Positions 9,513 through 22,170 of a DNA stretch of 45,017 bases are shown in pieces. Both the position numbers and the translations under genes were made by a program. The notes under the pieces were generated by a model. That model saw only the letters and a program-made list of their open reading frames with translations, did no database searches and was not told the DNA's origin. The stretch is from Methylococcaceae bacterium (GTDB taxonomy: Bacteria; Pseudomonadota; Gammaproteobacteria; Methylococcales; Methylomonadaceae), in the NCBI GenBank assembly GCA_007280895.1, contig QYQN01000062.1, positions 1 through 45,017 of the forward strand, written 5' to 3'. The stretch's first letter is position 1; each line of letters begins with the position of its first letter.

Positions 9513-10181
9513 TTACTGCACTTCAATATTTGATGCTTTGTTTCTGAAATTATCTTCAAATACTTCACCTTTGAAGATCCAGACCTTGATTCCAATAATC
9601 CCGTATGTAGTATTTGCTTCAGCTGTTGCATAATCGATATCAGCTCTTAATGTATGTAATGGGACTCTGCCCTCTCTATACCATTCACTTCTAGCTATTT
9701 CTGCACCATTTAATCTACCACCAATAGTAACCTTGATACCTTCTGCACCAAGTCTCATAGTGTTTGTAACGGCTCTTTTCATTGCTCTACGATACATAAT
9801 TCGTTTTTCTAATTGTTGAGCAATACTTTCAGCAACTAAATAAGCATCTAATTCAGGCTTACGTATCTCTTCTACATTTAGCTGTACAGAAATACCCAAT
9901 AACTTGGAAAGTTCATTTTTTAATAATTCAATATCTTCACCTTTTTTGCCGATAACAATTCCAGGCCTTGCGGTGTGTATTGTTATATGAGCGTTATTTG
10001 CAGGTCTATTAATTTGAATATGACTTACAGAAGCCTGCGAAAGCTTTTTTTTGATAAACTCTCTTACTTTTAAATCTTGATGCAAATACAATGGAAAATC
10101 TTTTGAATTAGCATACCACCTTGAATTCCAATCTTTTGTAATGCCTAAGCGTATTCCAATTGGATGAACTTTTTGTCCCAT
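9513..10181 (-). CDS. rpsC: 30S ribosomal protein S3
   Basis: S3 lines the mRNA entry channel and shares the helicase function with S4 and S5. The 222-residue product begins [14 protein letters not shown]. The KH domain GXXG region reads [15 protein letters not shown] (about 71-85), and the C-terminal domain holds [20 protein letters not shown]. It is slightly shorter than the 233 of E. coli because of a short C-terminal tail. It follows rplV with a 2-base gap. Confidence 0.97.
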   Translation of the reverse strand: MGQKVHPIGIRLGITKDWNSRWYANSKDFPLYLHQDLKVREFIKKKLSQASVSHIQINRPANNAHITIHTARPGIVIGKKGEDIELLKNELSKLLGISVQLNVEEIRKPELDAYLVAESIAQQLEKRIMYRRAMKRAVTNTMRLGAEGIKVTIGGRLNGAEIARSEWYREGRVPLHTLRADIDYATAEANTTYGIIGIKVWIFKGEVFEDNFRNKASNIEVQ

Positions 10182-10183
10182 TA

Positions 10184-10525
10184 TTAGCCTCTATTTATCT
10201 CAGATACTTTTAACGTGATGTGACACGTTCTTTTTAAAATATGATTTGCTCGGCCTTTTGCTCTAGCCTTAAAACGCTTTAGAGTAGCACCTTCATCAAC
10301 AAATATTGTAGAAACTTTTAGCTCATCAACATCCAAACCGTCATTATTCTCAGCATTAGCAATAGCTGATTCTAAAATTTTTACTATAATTTTAGCGGCA
10401 GATTTTGAACTAAATTTTAAAATATCTAAGGCTTTATTAACTTCTACACCACGGATTTGATCACTAACTAACCTAGCTTTTTGTGCAGATAATGGTGCAT
10501 TTTTTAATCTTGCAATTGTTTCCAT
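10184..10525 (-). CDS. rplV: 50S ribosomal protein L22
   Basis: L22 has a beta-hairpin that reaches the tunnel constriction, where macrolides act. The ATG at 10523-10525 ([20 protein letters not shown]) fits the family start, gives 113 residues and has AGGA upstream that overlaps the rpsS stop. A longer in-frame reading into rpsS is unlikely. The hairpin tip segment [20 protein letters not shown] (about 87-106) looks normal. Confidence 0.96.
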   Translation of the reverse strand: METIARLKNAPLSAQKARLVSDQIRGVEVNKALDILKFSSKSAAKIIVKILESAIANAENNDGLDVDELKVSTIFVDEGATLKRFKARAKGRANHILKRTCHITLKVSEINRG

Positions 10526-10532
10526 ATCGTTC

Positions 10533-10805
10533 CTATTTAGATTTTTTATCAATGACATGACCTTTATAAGTCCGTGTAGGGGAAAATTCACCTAATTTGT
10601 GCCCAATCATGTTTTCTGAAATAAGTACAGGAATATGTAAATGGCCATTATGGATAGCAATTGTCAGACCTAACATGTCAGGAATTATCATTGATCTTCT
10701 TGACCAAGTTTTAATAGGTTTTTTTGTATTATTAACTCGTGCATCATCAATTTTTTTAAGCAAATGATGATCAATAAATGGACCTTTTTTTATAGAACGA
10801 GGCAT
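10533..10805 (-). CDS. rpsS: 30S ribosomal protein S19
   Basis: S19 sits at the top of the 30S head and contacts S13 and the A-site tRNA. The 90-residue product starts [18 protein letters not shown] and has [20 protein letters not shown] and [16 protein letters not shown], which define the family. It is complete and lies between rplB and rplV. Confidence 0.97.
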   Translation of the reverse strand: MPRSIKKGPFIDHHLLKKIDDARVNNTKKPIKTWSRRSMIIPDMLGLTIAIHNGHLHIPVLISENMIGHKLGEFSPTRTYKGHVIDKKSK

Positions 10806-10817
10806 CTTTAATCCTTA

Positions 10818-11645
10818 CTATTTTTGGTTTCTTTTTCTAACTATCATATTATCAGTTCTTTTGTTTTTTCTTGTTTTATAACCTTTAGTTGGCTTACCCC
10901 ATGGCGTCACTGGATGACGACCGCCAGAAGTTCTACCCTCTCCACCACCATGAGGATGATCAACAGGATTCATAACAACACCACGAACAGTAGGCCTTAC
11001 ACCGCGCCAACGCTTAGCACCAGCCTTACCTAGAGAAATCAAATTATGTTCAGAATTAGAAACCTCACCAATTACAGCCTTACAATCTGATAGAATTTTT
11101 CTAATTTCACCAGATCTCATTCTTATAGTTGCATGCGCTCCTTCTTTAGCTAAAAGCTGGACTGATGTACCTGCGCTTCTAGCTATTTGAGCGCCTTTAC
11201 CAGGCTTCAACTCTACACAATGTAAAGTAGTACCTAAAGGAATATTTCTTAAAGGCATACAATTACCCAACTTAACAGGGACATTATCGGATGAAATAAT
11301 ACGCTGACCTACCTCTAAACCTTTTGGAGCAACAATATAACGTCTTTCACCATCTTCATAAAGAACCAGCGCTATGTTAGCAGTTCTATTTGGATCGTAC
11401 TCTAAACGCTCTATCTTACCAGCAATATCACTTTTATTTCTTTTGAAGTCTATAATTCGATATTGTTTTTTATGACCTCCACCAATATGCCGCGTGGTAA
11501 TCCGACCTTGGTTATTTCTACCACCAGTTTTACTATTTTTTTCTAATAATGGTGCGAAAGGACGGCCTTTATACAAATCATCAGATTTGATACTTATTAC
11601 AAATCTTTTACCGGGTGATGTAGGCTTTGATTTTACAATTGACAT
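10818..11645 (-). CDS. rplB: 50S ribosomal protein L2
   Basis: L2 is required for subunit association and peptidyl transferase activity. The 275-residue product holds the N-terminal OB-like domain with [20 protein letters not shown] (about 41-60) and the C-terminal [20 protein letters not shown], which contains the conserved histidine near the catalytic centre (His229 region in E. coli). Length is close to 273 in E. coli. It is followed by rpsS with a 12-base gap. Confidence 0.98.
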   Translation of the reverse strand: MSIVKSKPTSPGKRFVISIKSDDLYKGRPFAPLLEKNSKTGGRNNQGRITTRHIGGGHKKQYRIIDFKRNKSDIAGKIERLEYDPNRTANIALVLYEDGERRYIVAPKGLEVGQRIISSDNVPVKLGNCMPLRNIPLGTTLHCVELKPGKGAQIARSAGTSVQLLAKEGAHATIRMRSGEIRKILSDCKAVIGEVSNSEHNLISLGKAGAKRWRGVRPTVRGVVMNPVDHPHGGGEGRTSGGRHPVTPWGKPTKGYKTRKNKRTDNMIVRKRNQK

Positions 11646-11670
11646 TTTATATCCGATTTAATTATTTTTA

Positions 11671-11970
11671 TCACGCTACAGAGAAATCAATTTCACTTCC
11701 AGCTTTAAGCTTAACATAAGCCTTTTTCCAATCAGATCTTTTACCTAAAGAACGTCCAAAGCGCTTACTTTTTCCTTCTTGGTTTAAGATATTAACCGAA
11801 GCGACCTCTACAGCGAACATTATCTCTACGGCTTGTTTAATTTCAATTTTATTAGCATCGATATTAACTTTAAATACAAAAGTATTTTGAAAATCAGCTA
11901 ACTTTGAACTCTTTTCAGAAATAATTGGCTTATCGATAACATTAGCTAGTTTATATTCATTTAAAATCAT
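11671..11970 (-). CDS. rplW: 50S ribosomal protein L23
   Basis: L23 is the main docking site for trigger factor and SRP at the tunnel exit. The 99-residue product contains VIDKPIISEKSSKLADFQNT (about 11-30), including the conserved P-I-I-S/T-E-K, and KIEIKQAVEIMFAVEVASVN. Its start overlaps the rplD stop by 4 bases, suggesting coupling. Confidence 0.97.
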   Translation of the reverse strand: MILNEYKLANVIDKPIISEKSSKLADFQNTFVFKVNIDANKIEIKQAVEIMFAVEVASVNILNQEGKSKRFGRSLGKRSDWKKAYVKLKAGSEIDFSVA

Positions 11971-12587
11971 ACTAAAATGTCCTTTAGTTTACCCAATGCA
12001 CTATCGGTAATAACAATATTTTCATATGAAACCAAATAAACTGGGTTTAAATTAGTAGCTTCGATTACCTCGAGCGATATTAGATTTCTTGATGCCAAGG
12101 CTAAATTAATATCAATTTTATCTACGATTATTAAAAGCTTTTCCTTTGCGGCATCACCAAGATTTTTTAATAAGTCTTTTGTTTTACTTGTTTCCAAAAA
12201 AATATCGGCTGTACATAAGACTCTATTTTGACGAATTAGCTCAGAAAAAATTGTTCTAATAGCTAATTTGTACATTTTTTTATTGAGTTTTTGTGTAAAT
12301 ATACCGGGTTTAGCTGCAAAATTTACACCACCGCCTCGCCAAATTGGACTTCTTGAAGAACCAGACCTAGCTCTTCCAGTTCCTTTTTGCCGCCATGGCT
12401 TCATACCACCACCACTTACTTCTGACCTTGTTTTTTGTGCTTTAGTACCAGTTTTTCCGTTTGCTAAATATTTAACTACTAATTGATGAACTAAATCACC
12501 ATTATAGTCACAATCAAAAAGAGTAGTATTCAGCAATTTACTTTTACTTAATTCTTCATTGTCAAAATTTATTAAACTAACACTCAT
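11967..12587 (-). CDS. rplD: 50S ribosomal protein L4
   Basis: L4 has a long loop reaching the exit tunnel and, in E. coli, represses the S10 operon through its leader and stimulates premature termination. The 206-residue product has KTGTKAQKTRSEVSGGGMKP and WRQKGTGRARSGSSRSPIWR, the extended-loop signature at about 45-84. The S10 leader needed for classical L4 control is absent upstream of rpsJ. Starts and stops overlap by 4 bases with both rplC and rplW. Confidence 0.97.
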   Translation of the reverse strand: MSVSLINFDNEELSKSKLLNTTLFDCDYNGDLVHQLVVKYLANGKTGTKAQKTRSEVSGGGMKPWRQKGTGRARSGSSRSPIWRGGGVNFAAKPGIFTQKLNKKMYKLAIRTIFSELIRQNRVLCTADIFLETSKTKDLLKNLGDAAKEKLLIIVDKIDINLALASRNLISLEVIEATNLNPVYLVSYENIVITDSALGKLKDILV

Positions 12588-13240
12588 TTACTTGCCTTCA
12601 ATTTTTTTTTAACAGCTGGTGTTATAACAACATCACTTCCTTTTGATCCTGGCACAGAACCTTTAACTAAAATTATATTTTTATCCTGATCTATGGATTT
12701 AATTACTAAATTTTGAATTGTTCTATTTGCGTTACCTAAATGCCCTTCCATTTTTTTCCCTTTAAATACTCTTCCAGGGGTCTGACACATTCCAATAGAC
12801 CCAAGAACTCTATGTGAACGGGAATTACCATGAGTTGCGTCTTGCATATGGAAGTGATGTCGTTTTATACCACCGGCAAATCCTTTACCAATTGTTTTAG
12901 AGCGAACATCAACTTTTTGACCTTCTGAAAATATATCCATGGATACAGATTCACCAACCTTAAATTGATTTAACTCTTCATCATTAATTCTAAATTCCCA
13001 CAGACCACGACCAGCTTCTACATTTGCGGAAGCAAAATGACCAAGCATTGGCTTATTGATGCTACCTGCCCTCTTAAAGCCAGTCGTTATTTGAATTGAA
13101 TTATAGCCATCAATTTCTTTATTTTTAATTTGAACAATTCTATTTGCTTCAACTTTGATTACAGTTACGGGAACTGAAATACCATTATCATCAAATATTC
13201 TTGTCATACCACATTTTTGTCCAACCAAACCTATTGACAT
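12584..13240 (-). CDS. rplC: 50S ribosomal protein L3
   Basis: L3 is an early-assembly protein that reaches the peptidyl transferase centre. The 218-residue product begins MSIGLVGQKCGMTRIFDDNG and contains GFAGGIKRHHFHMQDATHGN and SIGMCQTPGRVFKGKKMEGH. The second holds the region near the methylated Gln of E. coli (Q150). It follows rpsJ after a 20-base gap and overlaps rplD by 4 bases. Confidence 0.97.
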   Translation of the reverse strand: MSIGLVGQKCGMTRIFDDNGISVPVTVIKVEANRIVQIKNKEIDGYNSIQITTGFKRAGSINKPMLGHFASANVEAGRGLWEFRINDEELNQFKVGESVSMDIFSEGQKVDVRSKTIGKGFAGGIKRHHFHMQDATHGNSRSHRVLGSIGMCQTPGRVFKGKKMEGHLGNANRTIQNLVIKSIDQDKNIILVKGSVPGSKGSDVVITPAVKKKLKASK

Positions 13241-13260
13241 ACTTATTGAGCCTTTATTAA

Positions 13261-13572
13261 TTAATTTAACTTGATCTGTACATCTACACCAGCCGCAAGA
13301 TCTAGTTTCATTAAAGCATCTACTGTTTTATCTGTAGGCTCAACTATGTCCAACAACCTTTTATAAGTTCTTAATTCGTACTGATCTCTAGCATCCTTAT
13401 TCACATGCGGTGAAATAAGCACGGTAAATCTTTCTTTTTTTGTTGGTAATGGGATAGGACCTTTAACATGAGCACCTGTCCTCTTTGCTGTCTCAACTAT
13501 TTCACCTGCTGATTGATCAATTAAGCGATGATCAAATGATTTAAGACGTATTCTTATTGTTTGATTAGACAT
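13261..13572 (-). CDS. rpsJ: 30S ribosomal protein S10 (NusE)
   Basis: S10 is a head protein of the 30S subunit and, as NusE, links NusG to the ribosome. The ATG at 13570-13572 ([19 protein letters not shown]) gives 103 residues, exactly the family length. An alternative in-frame start nine bases earlier would overlap tuf. Motifs are [20 protein letters not shown] and [14 protein letters not shown]. It starts only five bases after the tuf stop, so there is no room for an S10-type regulatory leader. Confidence 0.96.
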   Translation of the reverse strand: MSNQTIRIRLKSFDHRLIDQSAGEIVETAKRTGAHVKGPIPLPTKKERFTVLISPHVNKDARDQYELRTYKRLLDIVEPTDKTVDALMKLDLAAGVDVQIKLN

Positions 13573-13577
13573 AATTA

Positions 13578-14768
<1,191 letters not shown>

Positions 14769-14789
14769 TATTTATTACCTTTTTATTTA

Positions 14790-16880
14790 CTAAGATTTTT
14801 TAATAATAGATTCCATTGTAAACGCCGGAACCTCACCGTATCTTTCAAAGATCATACTATAAGAAGCACGCCCCTGACTTATTGATCGTAAATCAGTAGA
14901 GTAACCAAACATTTCAGAAAGAGGAACATCGCAACTGATTAATTTTCCATAAGATATATCTTCCAATTTTTTTACTATACCTCTACGCTTATTAATATCT
15001 CCAACAACAAAACCCACAGACTCTTCAGGCAACCTCACCTCTACCTTCATAATGGGTTCTAAGAGATAAGGGGAAGCACAAATTAAAGCCTCCCTGAAAC
15101 ATCTTGAACTAGCAAATTTAAATGCCATTTCATTTGAATCTACTTCATGGTATGAACCACCTATTAATGTTACTTTTGTATCAATAATTTGATAACCTAC
15201 AAGAACTCCACATTTAAATTGCTCAAGAACTCCTTCCTCCACCGCACTTATAAAGTCTTTTTTTATTTTATCTGGGCTTAAATCACATAGAAAAAGATTA
15301 CCAGCCCCTTGATCATTTGGCTCAACTTTTAATATAACATGTGCATATTGAGCCTTGCCATTAAGCGATCTTTCTACAACCTCATCCCTAACAACTTCTT
15401 TTTTTATTGACTCCCTATAAGCAACTTTAGGCTTACCAATGGACAAATCAACACTAAACTCTCTTCTAATTCTTTCTACAATTATTTCAAGATGAAGCTC
15501 ACCCATCCCAGATATTATTAATTGACCTGATTCATTATCAATACCAACATTAAAACTAGGATCTTCCATTTCTAATCTTGCCAGCACTCCCATCAACTTT
15601 TCTTGATCATGCTTGTTTTTTGCTTCTATCGCAATTGAAATAACCGAAAGAGGAAAATCAATTTTTTCTAATTCAACCAAGGAATCTAAGTCACATAATG
15701 TGTCACCTGTTGAAACTATTTTCAATCCAATCACAGCACAAATATCACCAGCATAAACAGCACTAACTTCTTCTCTTGAATTTGAATGCATCTGGACAAT
15801 TTTACTGATTCTTTCTTTTTTATTTTTTGTTGCGTTTTTGACAACACCACCAGATATTAATGTGCCTGAATATATTCTTATATATGATATGACACCCATA
15901 AAAGGGTCTGATGCAATTTTAAAAACTAAAGCCACAAAAGGAAGAGCATCACACTCCATCGAAATGCACTCACTTTTGTTTTCAACACTACACAACAAAG
16001 GCAACCTATCAACAGGCGATGGAAGATAGCTAACAATACCATCTAATAACGATTGAACTCCTTTATTTTTAAAAGCAGAGCCACAAAAAACAGGAAAAAC
16101 CTCATTATTTAATGTTCGCCTTCGAATACCTTCTATAACTTGCTCATTTGTCAACAAAAGACCTTGAATATATAAATCTAAATATTCATCGCATGCTTCA
16201 GCTGAAAGTTCGACAATATTGTTACGAAGACAGGTACATTCAACCAACATATTATTTGGAATTACTTCAATCTTGAAGCCCACACCAAAATCATCAGAAT
16301 CCCAATAAATCGCCTTAAATCCAATTAAATCTACCACACCAACAAAATTATTTTCAGCTCCTATTGGAAGCTGCATTGGAACAGCGTTAGCTCCAAACTT
16401 AGCTTTTATATCATCTACAACACGAAAAAAGTTAGCACCTACCCTATCCATCTTATTGATGTAAATAATTCTAGGTACTTTATGCTTATTTGCTTGAGCC
16501 CAAACTGTTTCAGACTGTGGCTCAACACCACCTACAGCACAAAAAACAGCACAAGCGCCATCTAAAACTCGCAAAGACCGCTCAACTTCAATTGTAAAAT
16601 CAACATGACCCGGCGTATCAATAATATTTATCCGATGAGACCCTAAGTTGTCTAGCATCCCAGACCAAAAACATGTAGTGGCAGCCGATGTTATAGTTAT
16701 ACCACGCTCCTGCTCCTGCTCCATCCAATCCATAACAGCAGAACCATCATGCACCTCACCAATCCTGTGCGATACACCTGTATAAAATAGAATACGTTCA
16801 GTAGTAGTAGTTTTTCCTGCATCGATATGAGCCATAATACCCATATTTCGATAAAATTTTATATCAGTTAACCTACCCAC
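14790..16880 (-). CDS. fusA: elongation factor G
   Basis: EF-G drives GTP-dependent translocation and ribosome recycling. The 696-residue product (about 700 usual) shows AHIDAGKT (17-24), DTPGH (89-93) and NKMD (143-146). The EF-G-specific domains III-V include [19 protein letters not shown] and [17 protein letters not shown]. The start is GTG at 16878-16880 (product starts [16 protein letters not shown]). It is followed by tuf after a 21-base gap. Orthologous single-copy EF-G is expected here; I see no sign of the specialised EF-G2 form. Confidence 0.96.
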   Translation of the reverse strand: MGRLTDIKFYRNMGIMAHIDAGKTTTTERILFYTGVSHRIGEVHDGSAVMDWMEQEQERGITITSAATTCFWSGMLDNLGSHRINIIDTPGHVDFTIEVERSLRVLDGACAVFCAVGGVEPQSETVWAQANKHKVPRIIYINKMDRVGANFFRVVDDIKAKFGANAVPMQLPIGAENNFVGVVDLIGFKAIYWDSDDFGVGFKIEVIPNNMLVECTCLRNNIVELSAEACDEYLDLYIQGLLLTNEQVIEGIRRRTLNNEVFPVFCGSAFKNKGVQSLLDGIVSYLPSPVDRLPLLCSVENKSECISMECDALPFVALVFKIASDPFMGVISYIRIYSGTLISGGVVKNATKNKKERISKIVQMHSNSREEVSAVYAGDICAVIGLKIVSTGDTLCDLDSLVELEKIDFPLSVISIAIEAKNKHDQEKLMGVLARLEMEDPSFNVGIDNESGQLIISGMGELHLEIIVERIRREFSVDLSIGKPKVAYRESIKKEVVRDEVVERSLNGKAQYAHVILKVEPNDQGAGNLFLCDLSPDKIKKDFISAVEEGVLEQFKCGVLVGYQIIDTKVTLIGGSYHEVDSNEMAFKFASSRCFREALICASPYLLEPIMKVEVRLPEESVGFVVGDINKRRGIVKKLEDISYGKLISCDVPLSEMFGYSTDLRSISQGRASYSMIFERYGEVPAFTMESIIKKS

Positions 16881-16897
16881 TTATTTAAACCTGAAAC

Positions 16898-17368
16898 TTA
16901 AAACCTATAATGAGAGAATGCTTTATTTGCCTCAGCCATTCTGTGAGTATCTTCACGCTTTTTAGCCGCTGCACCTTTATTATCAAAGGCATCCATCAAC
17001 TCACCAGCCAACTTACCAGCCATAGTTCTTTCATTTCTTTTTCTTGAAGCGTCTATCATCCACCTCATCGCCAGCGCAGATCTTCTTGAAGGCCTAACCT
17101 CAACTGGAACTTGATATGTTGCGCCGCCAACACGCCTAGACTTAACCTCAACTCTCGGCTGTATATTCTCCAAAGCTCTAGTTAAAACATCCAAAGGCTC
17201 TTCATGACCTTTACTTGAAATAACCTCTAACGCACCATATACAATTCCCTCTGCAACTGATTTTTTACCGCTTTCCATAATCATATTCATGAACTTAGTT
17301 AGCATTACACTACCAAATCTAGGATCAGGTATAATTTCTCTTTTAGCTGCTACTCTTCTTCTCGACAT
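16898..17368 (-). CDS. rpsG: 30S ribosomal protein S7
   Basis: S7 initiates assembly of the 30S head and, in E. coli, controls str operon translation. The 156-residue product begins [20 protein letters not shown] and includes [20 protein letters not shown] (about 77-96), the rRNA-contacting hairpin. Only 17 bases separate it from both rpsL and fusA, so the long S7-binding rpsL-rpsG spacer of E. coli is missing. Confidence 0.97.
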   Translation of the reverse strand: MSRRRVAAKREIIPDPRFGSVMLTKFMNMIMESGKKSVAEGIVYGALEVISSKGHEEPLDVLTRALENIQPRVEVKSRRVGGATYQVPVEVRPSRRSALAMRWMIDASRKRNERTMAGKLAGELMDAFDNKGAAAKKREDTHRMAEANKAFSHYRF

Positions 17369-17385
17369 TTATCACCAACCATAAC

Positions 17386-17760
17386 TTAATTTTTAGGCTT
17401 TTTAGTCCCATACTTAGAACGTCCACACTTCCTATTATTTACACCAGAAGCATCTAAGCTACCACGAACAACGTGATACCTAACCCCTGGCAAATCCTTT
17501 ACACGCCCCCCACGAATCAAGACTACAGAATGCTCTTGCAAGTTATGTCCTTCACCGCCGATATAACTACTAACTTCAGAGCCATTTGTTAACCTAACCC
17601 TAGCTACTTTTCTTAGAGCGGAATTTGGTTTTTTTGGGGTAGTTGTATAAACACGAGTACAAACACCCCTACGCTGCGGACATGCTTCCAACGCAGGAAC
17701 ATTACTTTTTTCCATTCTTTTAACCCTTGGTTTTCTCACCAACTGATTAACTGTAACCAT
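17386..17760 (-). CDS. rpsL: 30S ribosomal protein S12
   Basis: S12 forms part of the decoding centre. The ATG at 17758-17760 ([20 protein letters not shown]) gives 124 residues, as in E. coli, with GGAG upstream. Lys43 ([10 protein letters not shown]) and Lys88 ([12 protein letters not shown]) are both wild type, so the sequence predicts streptomycin sensitivity at these sites. D89 is the usual methylthiolation site. A small ACCC/GGGT hairpin (17772-17784) lies next to the ribosome binding site. A strong promoter lies about 75 bases upstream. Confidence 0.97.
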   Translation of the reverse strand: MVTVNQLVRKPRVKRMEKSNVPALEACPQRRGVCTRVYTTTPKKPNSALRKVARVRLTNGSEVSSYIGGEGHNLQEHSVVLIRGGRVKDLPGVRYHVVRGSLDASGVNNRKCGRSKYGTKKPKN

Positions 17761-17830
17761 TACTACTCCACACCCATTAAGGGTTATTGCCAATAATTAT
17801 TTAATAACATAATTTAAATGTAAGCCGATA

Positions 17831-17859
17831 ATTATACATATTGAAATATTCTAAATCAA
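17831..17859 (-). promoter_or_regulatory. sigma70-type promoter for the rpsL (str) operon
   Basis: On the minus strand a -35 box TTGATT (17854-17859) and a perfect -10 TATAAT (17831-17836) are separated by 17 bases. The predicted start near 17824 would give a leader of about 64 bases before rpsL. The promoter sits 8 bases beyond the rpoC stop and I see no terminator between them, so rpoC read-through and this promoter can both feed the array. Confidence 0.75.
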
Positions 17860-17866
17860 GAATAAA

Positions 17867-20800
17867 TTATATATTAAGCGCTTGCTTGAGAGCTTCTTCA
17901 GTATCTAGCAGGTTCTGCACTTTATCTTCAATACAATCGCTTTCAAATTTTTTCTTTCTATTCTCGTGATATGCTAAACCAGTCCCAGCAGGTATTAATC
18001 TACCAACAATAACATTCTCTTTTAAACCCAATAAACTATCACTTAAGCCTCTGACAGCAGCATCTGTCAATACTCGGGTAGTTTCCTGAAAAGATGCTGC
18101 AGAAATAAATGACTCTGTTGCCAAGGATGCTTTGGTAATACCTAATAATATTGATTCATAACTAGCAGGAATTTTCCCATCAGTCACCATCCTATCATTT
18201 TCTTCCCTCATTGCCGCTCTTTCTATTTGCTCACCCTTTAAAAAAGCTGTATCACCGCCCGCTGTAATTTCAACTTTGCGCAACATTTGTCTAATAATTG
18301 CTTCAATATGCTTGTCATTAATCTTAACTCCCTGCAGTCGATAAACATCTTGAATTTCTTTTACTAAATAATTTGCTAACTCTTCAATACCTCGCAAGCG
18401 TAAAATATCGTGCGGTGTGAGCTCACCTTCCGCTATAGTCTCACCTTTTTCAACATACTCACCTTCAAAAACCGTCACATGACGCCATTTTGGTATTAAT
18501 GTTTCAATTTGCCCACCCTGATTATCAGTAATAATCACACGCTGCTTACCTTTGGTTTCCTTACCAAAAGAAATTGTTCCACTGATTTCAGCAAGAATTG
18601 CAGGATCTTTTGTTTTTCTTGCCTCAAACAAGTCTGCTACACGAGGTAGACCTCCTGTAATATCTCTTGTTTTACTTGATTCTTGTGGAATTCTTGCTAG
18701 AACATCTCCAACCTTTACCTCTCCCCCGTCCTTAATCCCTGCAATTGCTCCTGCGGGTAGAAAGTACTGCGCCGGTATTTCCGTACCTGGTAAATAAATC
18801 CCATCACCAGATTGCGTTAATAATCTTACCATCGGCCTTAACTCTTTACCTGCAGAACCACGCTGCTTTGGATCGATGACAACCAAAGAACTTAACCCCG
18901 TTACTTCATCAGATTGTTTTTGTACAGTGATACCATCAACAAAATGAACTAATTCTACAACCCCATCAACTTCTGTTATTACAGGATGCGTGAATGGATC
19001 CCATGTAACGATAATATCCCCTGCATTAACTTTACCCCCCTCTTGGACTGACAAAACAGCACCATAAGGTATTTTATACCGCTCTCTTTCACGCCCATAT
19101 TCATCAACAACACCCACTTCGCCTGATCTTGAAACGGCTACAAGATACCCCTCACGATTGGTAACAGATTTCAAATTACTCAGCCTAATTAATCCAGATG
19201 ATTTAACTTGTACATTACTAATTGCTGCAGAACGTGAAGCGGCTCCCCCAATATGAAATGTTCTCATGGTCAACTGTGTTCCTGGCTCACCAATTGACTG
19301 AGCAGCAATAACTCCTACAGCCTCACCAATATTTACGATATGCCCGCGTCCTAAATCTCGTCCATAACAAAGAACACAAACACCATGCCTATTTTCACAA
19401 GTTATAATTGACCTTACTATAATTTGATCAACACTGTTTTCATCTAAGACAGATACCCAATGCTCATCCAAAAGTGTACCGGCCTTAACAATTAAATTTT
19501 CACCTGCGGGATCATAGATATCGCTTGCTGCTACTCGTCCTAACACCCTTTCTGATAATGGCTCAACAACATCACCCCCCTCAATAATAGGGGTCATTAC
19601 TAAGCCGCTTGTTGTTCCACAATCATCCCCAGTGATTACTAAATCCTGAGCTACATCAACTAATCTTCGTGTTAAATAACCTGAGTTTGCAGTCTTTAAT
19701 GCCGTATCAGCAAGTCCTTTTCGAGCGCCATGAGTAGAAATAAAGTATTGTAAAACATCTAGACCTTCTCTAAAGTTAGCAGTTATAGGTGTCTCAATAA
19801 TTGAACCATCTGGCTTCGCCATTAATCCTCTCATTCCAGCTAATTGCCTAATTTGAGCAGCAGAACCGCGCGCACCAGATTCTGCCATCATAAAAATTGA
19901 ATTAAAAGATTTCTGCTTAACTAACTTACCATCCTTATCCATTACCTCTTCTTCACCTAAACCATCCATCATTACTTTAGCAACTTGATCATTAGCATGT
20001 GACCAAATATCAACTACTTTATTATAGCGCTCACCATCAGTAACTAATCCAGACGCATATTGACTCTGGATTTCTTTAACCTCTCCTTCAGCAGCAGTAA
20101 TTATGTCTATTTTCTTTGCAGGTATAACCATATCCTCAATCCCAAAAGATACACCTGATATTGTGGCGTATCTAAATCCTAAGTACATAATCTGATCAGC
20201 TAAAACAACAGTATCCTTGTTACCTAAATGACGATAACTATAATTAATTAAACGTGATATATTTTTTTTCGTCATATCACAATTAACTCTTTCAAAAGGC
20301 ATTCTGTCAGGAACAACCTCCCATATTAAAGCTCTACCGACTGTTGTAATAACTCGATGTGTTTTGGGAATTAACACACCCAAGCCATCATCAACCATTT
20401 CTGTAATTCTTAACTCTATCTTTGATTGAATCTCTACTGATTTGTCGGCCAACGCTTTATGAACTTCGGCAACTGATCCATACCTTCCAGTCATGCCTGT
20501 GCCATCACTTCCATCAATTATTTCATTTGCATTTTCATTAACACTTCCTTTGGCGTTAATTTTTTCCCTGCTCATATAATACAATCCCAATACAACATCT
20601 TGAGATGGATTTATTACGGGCTCTCCATTAGCTGGCGATAAAATATTATTAGTCGCCATCATTAAAGTTCTTGCTTCTAATTGAGCCTCAATTGATAAAG
20701 GAATATGTACTGCCATTTGATCGCCATCAAAATCTGCATTGAATGCACTACAGACTAATGGGTGTAACTGTATTGCTTTACCTTCAATTAAAATCGGTTC

Positions 20801-22111
20801 AAATGCTTGAATCCCTAATCTGTGAAGCGTAGGCGCACGATTTAATAATATGGGATGCTCACGTATAACTTCCTCTAAAATATCCCAAACTTCGGTACCT
20901 TCACGCTCGACCATTTTCTTAGCTGCTTTAATGGTTGTTGCCAGACCTCTAAACTGTAACTTACTAAAAATAAATGGTTTAAATAATTCTAATGCCATCT
21001 TTTTAGGCAATCCGCACTGATGCAACCTTAACGATGGCCCTACAACAATTACTGATCGTCCAGAATAATCAACTCGTTTACCTAAAAGGTTTTGTCTAAA
21101 TCTTCCTTGCTTACCTTTAATCATGTCAGCTAAGGACTTTAAAGGTCTTCTATTAGTACCAGTTATTGCTCTCCCTCTTCTACCATTGTCTAGCAAGGCA
21201 TCAACGGACTCTTGGAGCATTCGCTTTTCATTACGCACAATAATGTCAGGAGCATTTAAATCAAGTAATCTATTTAAGCGATTATTACGATTTATTACTC
21301 GACGATATAAATCATTTAAATCAGATGTTGCAAATCGTCCACCATCTAATGGTACCAACGGACGTAATTCAGGAGGCAATACAGGCAGTACCTGTAAAAT
21401 CATCCATTCAGGACGATTTTTTGAACTCAACAATGCATCCATTACCTTTAAGCGTTTAGCAAATTTTTTAATTTTTGTCTCTGAACTAGTGGAGTTTATT
21501 TCTTCTCTTAAAATATCAACCTGTTCCTTTAAATTAATTGACTTTAATAAATCATAAATTGCCTCAGCACCCATTTTAGCTATGAAATCATCGCCATAAG
21601 CATCAACTGCATCTAAATATTCATCATCAGTCAATAAATGCCCTTTTTCTAATGGGGTCATACCTGGATCTAAAATAACAAATGATTCGAAATAAAGAAC
21701 TCTTTCGATTTCGCGTAATGTCATATCTAACAACAAGGCAATTCTAGATGGTAATGATTTTAAAAACCAAATGTGAGCAACGGGACTTGCTAAATCAATA
21801 TGCCCCATACGCTCTCGCCTTACTTTAGAAAGAGTTACTTCTACACCACACTTTTCACAAATTACCCCACGATGCTTTAACCTTTTATACTTTCCACAGA
21901 GGCACTCGTAATCGCTTACTGGCCCAAAAATCTTTGCACAAAACAAACCATCCCTTTCCGGCTTAAAAGTACGGTAGTTGATCGTCTCAGGTTTTTTGAC
22001 TTCACCGTATGACCATGAGCGGATCATATCAGGTGAAGCAAGACCTATACTTATGCCATCAAAGTCATCTGAACGACCTTGCCTTTTTAGAAAATTCATC
22101 AAATCTTTCAA
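17867..22111 (-). CDS. rpoC: DNA-directed RNA polymerase subunit beta'
   Basis: Beta' forms the clamp and carries the catalytic Mg2+. The 1414-residue product has the N-terminal zinc site C70, C72, C85, C88 and the catalytic loop NADFDGD at 458-464, in E. coli numbering. The second zinc cluster is around [15 protein letters not shown]. Length is close to 1407 in E. coli. The start is TTG at 22109-22111 (product [11 protein letters not shown]), matching the GTG-started VKDLLKF of E. coli, with AAAGG and GAGGA upstream. An ATG four codons later is less likely. Confidence 0.97.
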   Translation of the reverse strand: MKDLMNFLKRQGRSDDFDGISIGLASPDMIRSWSYGEVKKPETINYRTFKPERDGLFCAKIFGPVSDYECLCGKYKRLKHRGVICEKCGVEVTLSKVRRERMGHIDLASPVAHIWFLKSLPSRIALLLDMTLREIERVLYFESFVILDPGMTPLEKGHLLTDDEYLDAVDAYGDDFIAKMGAEAIYDLLKSINLKEQVDILREEINSTSSETKIKKFAKRLKVMDALLSSKNRPEWMILQVLPVLPPELRPLVPLDGGRFATSDLNDLYRRVINRNNRLNRLLDLNAPDIIVRNEKRMLQESVDALLDNGRRGRAITGTNRRPLKSLADMIKGKQGRFRQNLLGKRVDYSGRSVIVVGPSLRLHQCGLPKKMALELFKPFIFSKLQFRGLATTIKAAKKMVEREGTEVWDILEEVIREHPILLNRAPTLHRLGIQAFEPILIEGKAIQLHPLVCSAFNADFDGDQMAVHIPLSIEAQLEARTLMMATNNILSPANGEPVINPSQDVVLGLYYMSREKINAKGSVNENANEIIDGSDGTGMTGRYGSVAEVHKALADKSVEIQSKIELRITEMVDDGLGVLIPKTHRVITTVGRALIWEVVPDRMPFERVNCDMTKKNISRLINYSYRHLGNKDTVVLADQIMYLGFRYATISGVSFGIEDMVIPAKKIDIITAAEGEVKEIQSQYASGLVTDGERYNKVVDIWSHANDQVAKVMMDGLGEEEVMDKDGKLVKQKSFNSIFMMAESGARGSAAQIRQLAGMRGLMAKPDGSIIETPITANFREGLDVLQYFISTHGARKGLADTALKTANSGYLTRRLVDVAQDLVITGDDCGTTSGLVMTPIIEGGDVVEPLSERVLGRVAASDIYDPAGENLIVKAGTLLDEHWVSVLDENSVDQIIVRSIITCENRHGVCVLCYGRDLGRGHIVNIGEAVGVIAAQSIGEPGTQLTMRTFHIGGAASRSAAISNVQVKSSGLIRLSNLKSVTNREGYLVAVSRSGEVGVVDEYGRERERYKIPYGAVLSVQEGGKVNAGDIIVTWDPFTHPVITEVDGVVELVHFVDGITVQKQSDEVTGLSSLVVIDPKQRGSAGKELRPMVRLLTQSGDGIYLPGTEIPAQYFLPAGAIAGIKDGGEVKVGDVLARIPQESSKTRDITGGLPRVADLFEARKTKDPAILAEISGTISFGKETKGKQRVIITDNQGGQIETLIPKWRHVTVFEGEYVEKGETIAEGELTPHDILRLRGIEELANYLVKEIQDVYRLQGVKINDKHIEAIIRQMLRKVEITAGGDTAFLKGEQIERAAMREENDRMVTDGKIPASYESILLGITKASLATESFISAASFQETTRVLTDAAVRGLSDSLLGLKENVIVGRLIPAGTGLAYHENRKKKFESDCIEDKVQNLLDTEEALKQALNI

Positions 22112-22170
22112 AAGCCTTTCCTCTTACATTCGCATGGAACTTATTGTTTATAAATGTTATTAATTTAGAT

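Noticed and set aside
14790-16880. fusA as a fusidic-acid resistant or specialised EF-G2 paralogue
   Set aside because: The motifs, length and str operon position all fit ordinary EF-G.
21123-21557. 144-residue plus-strand frame opposite rpoC
   Set aside because: Shadow of the highly conserved rpoC sequence with no ribosome binding site or family.
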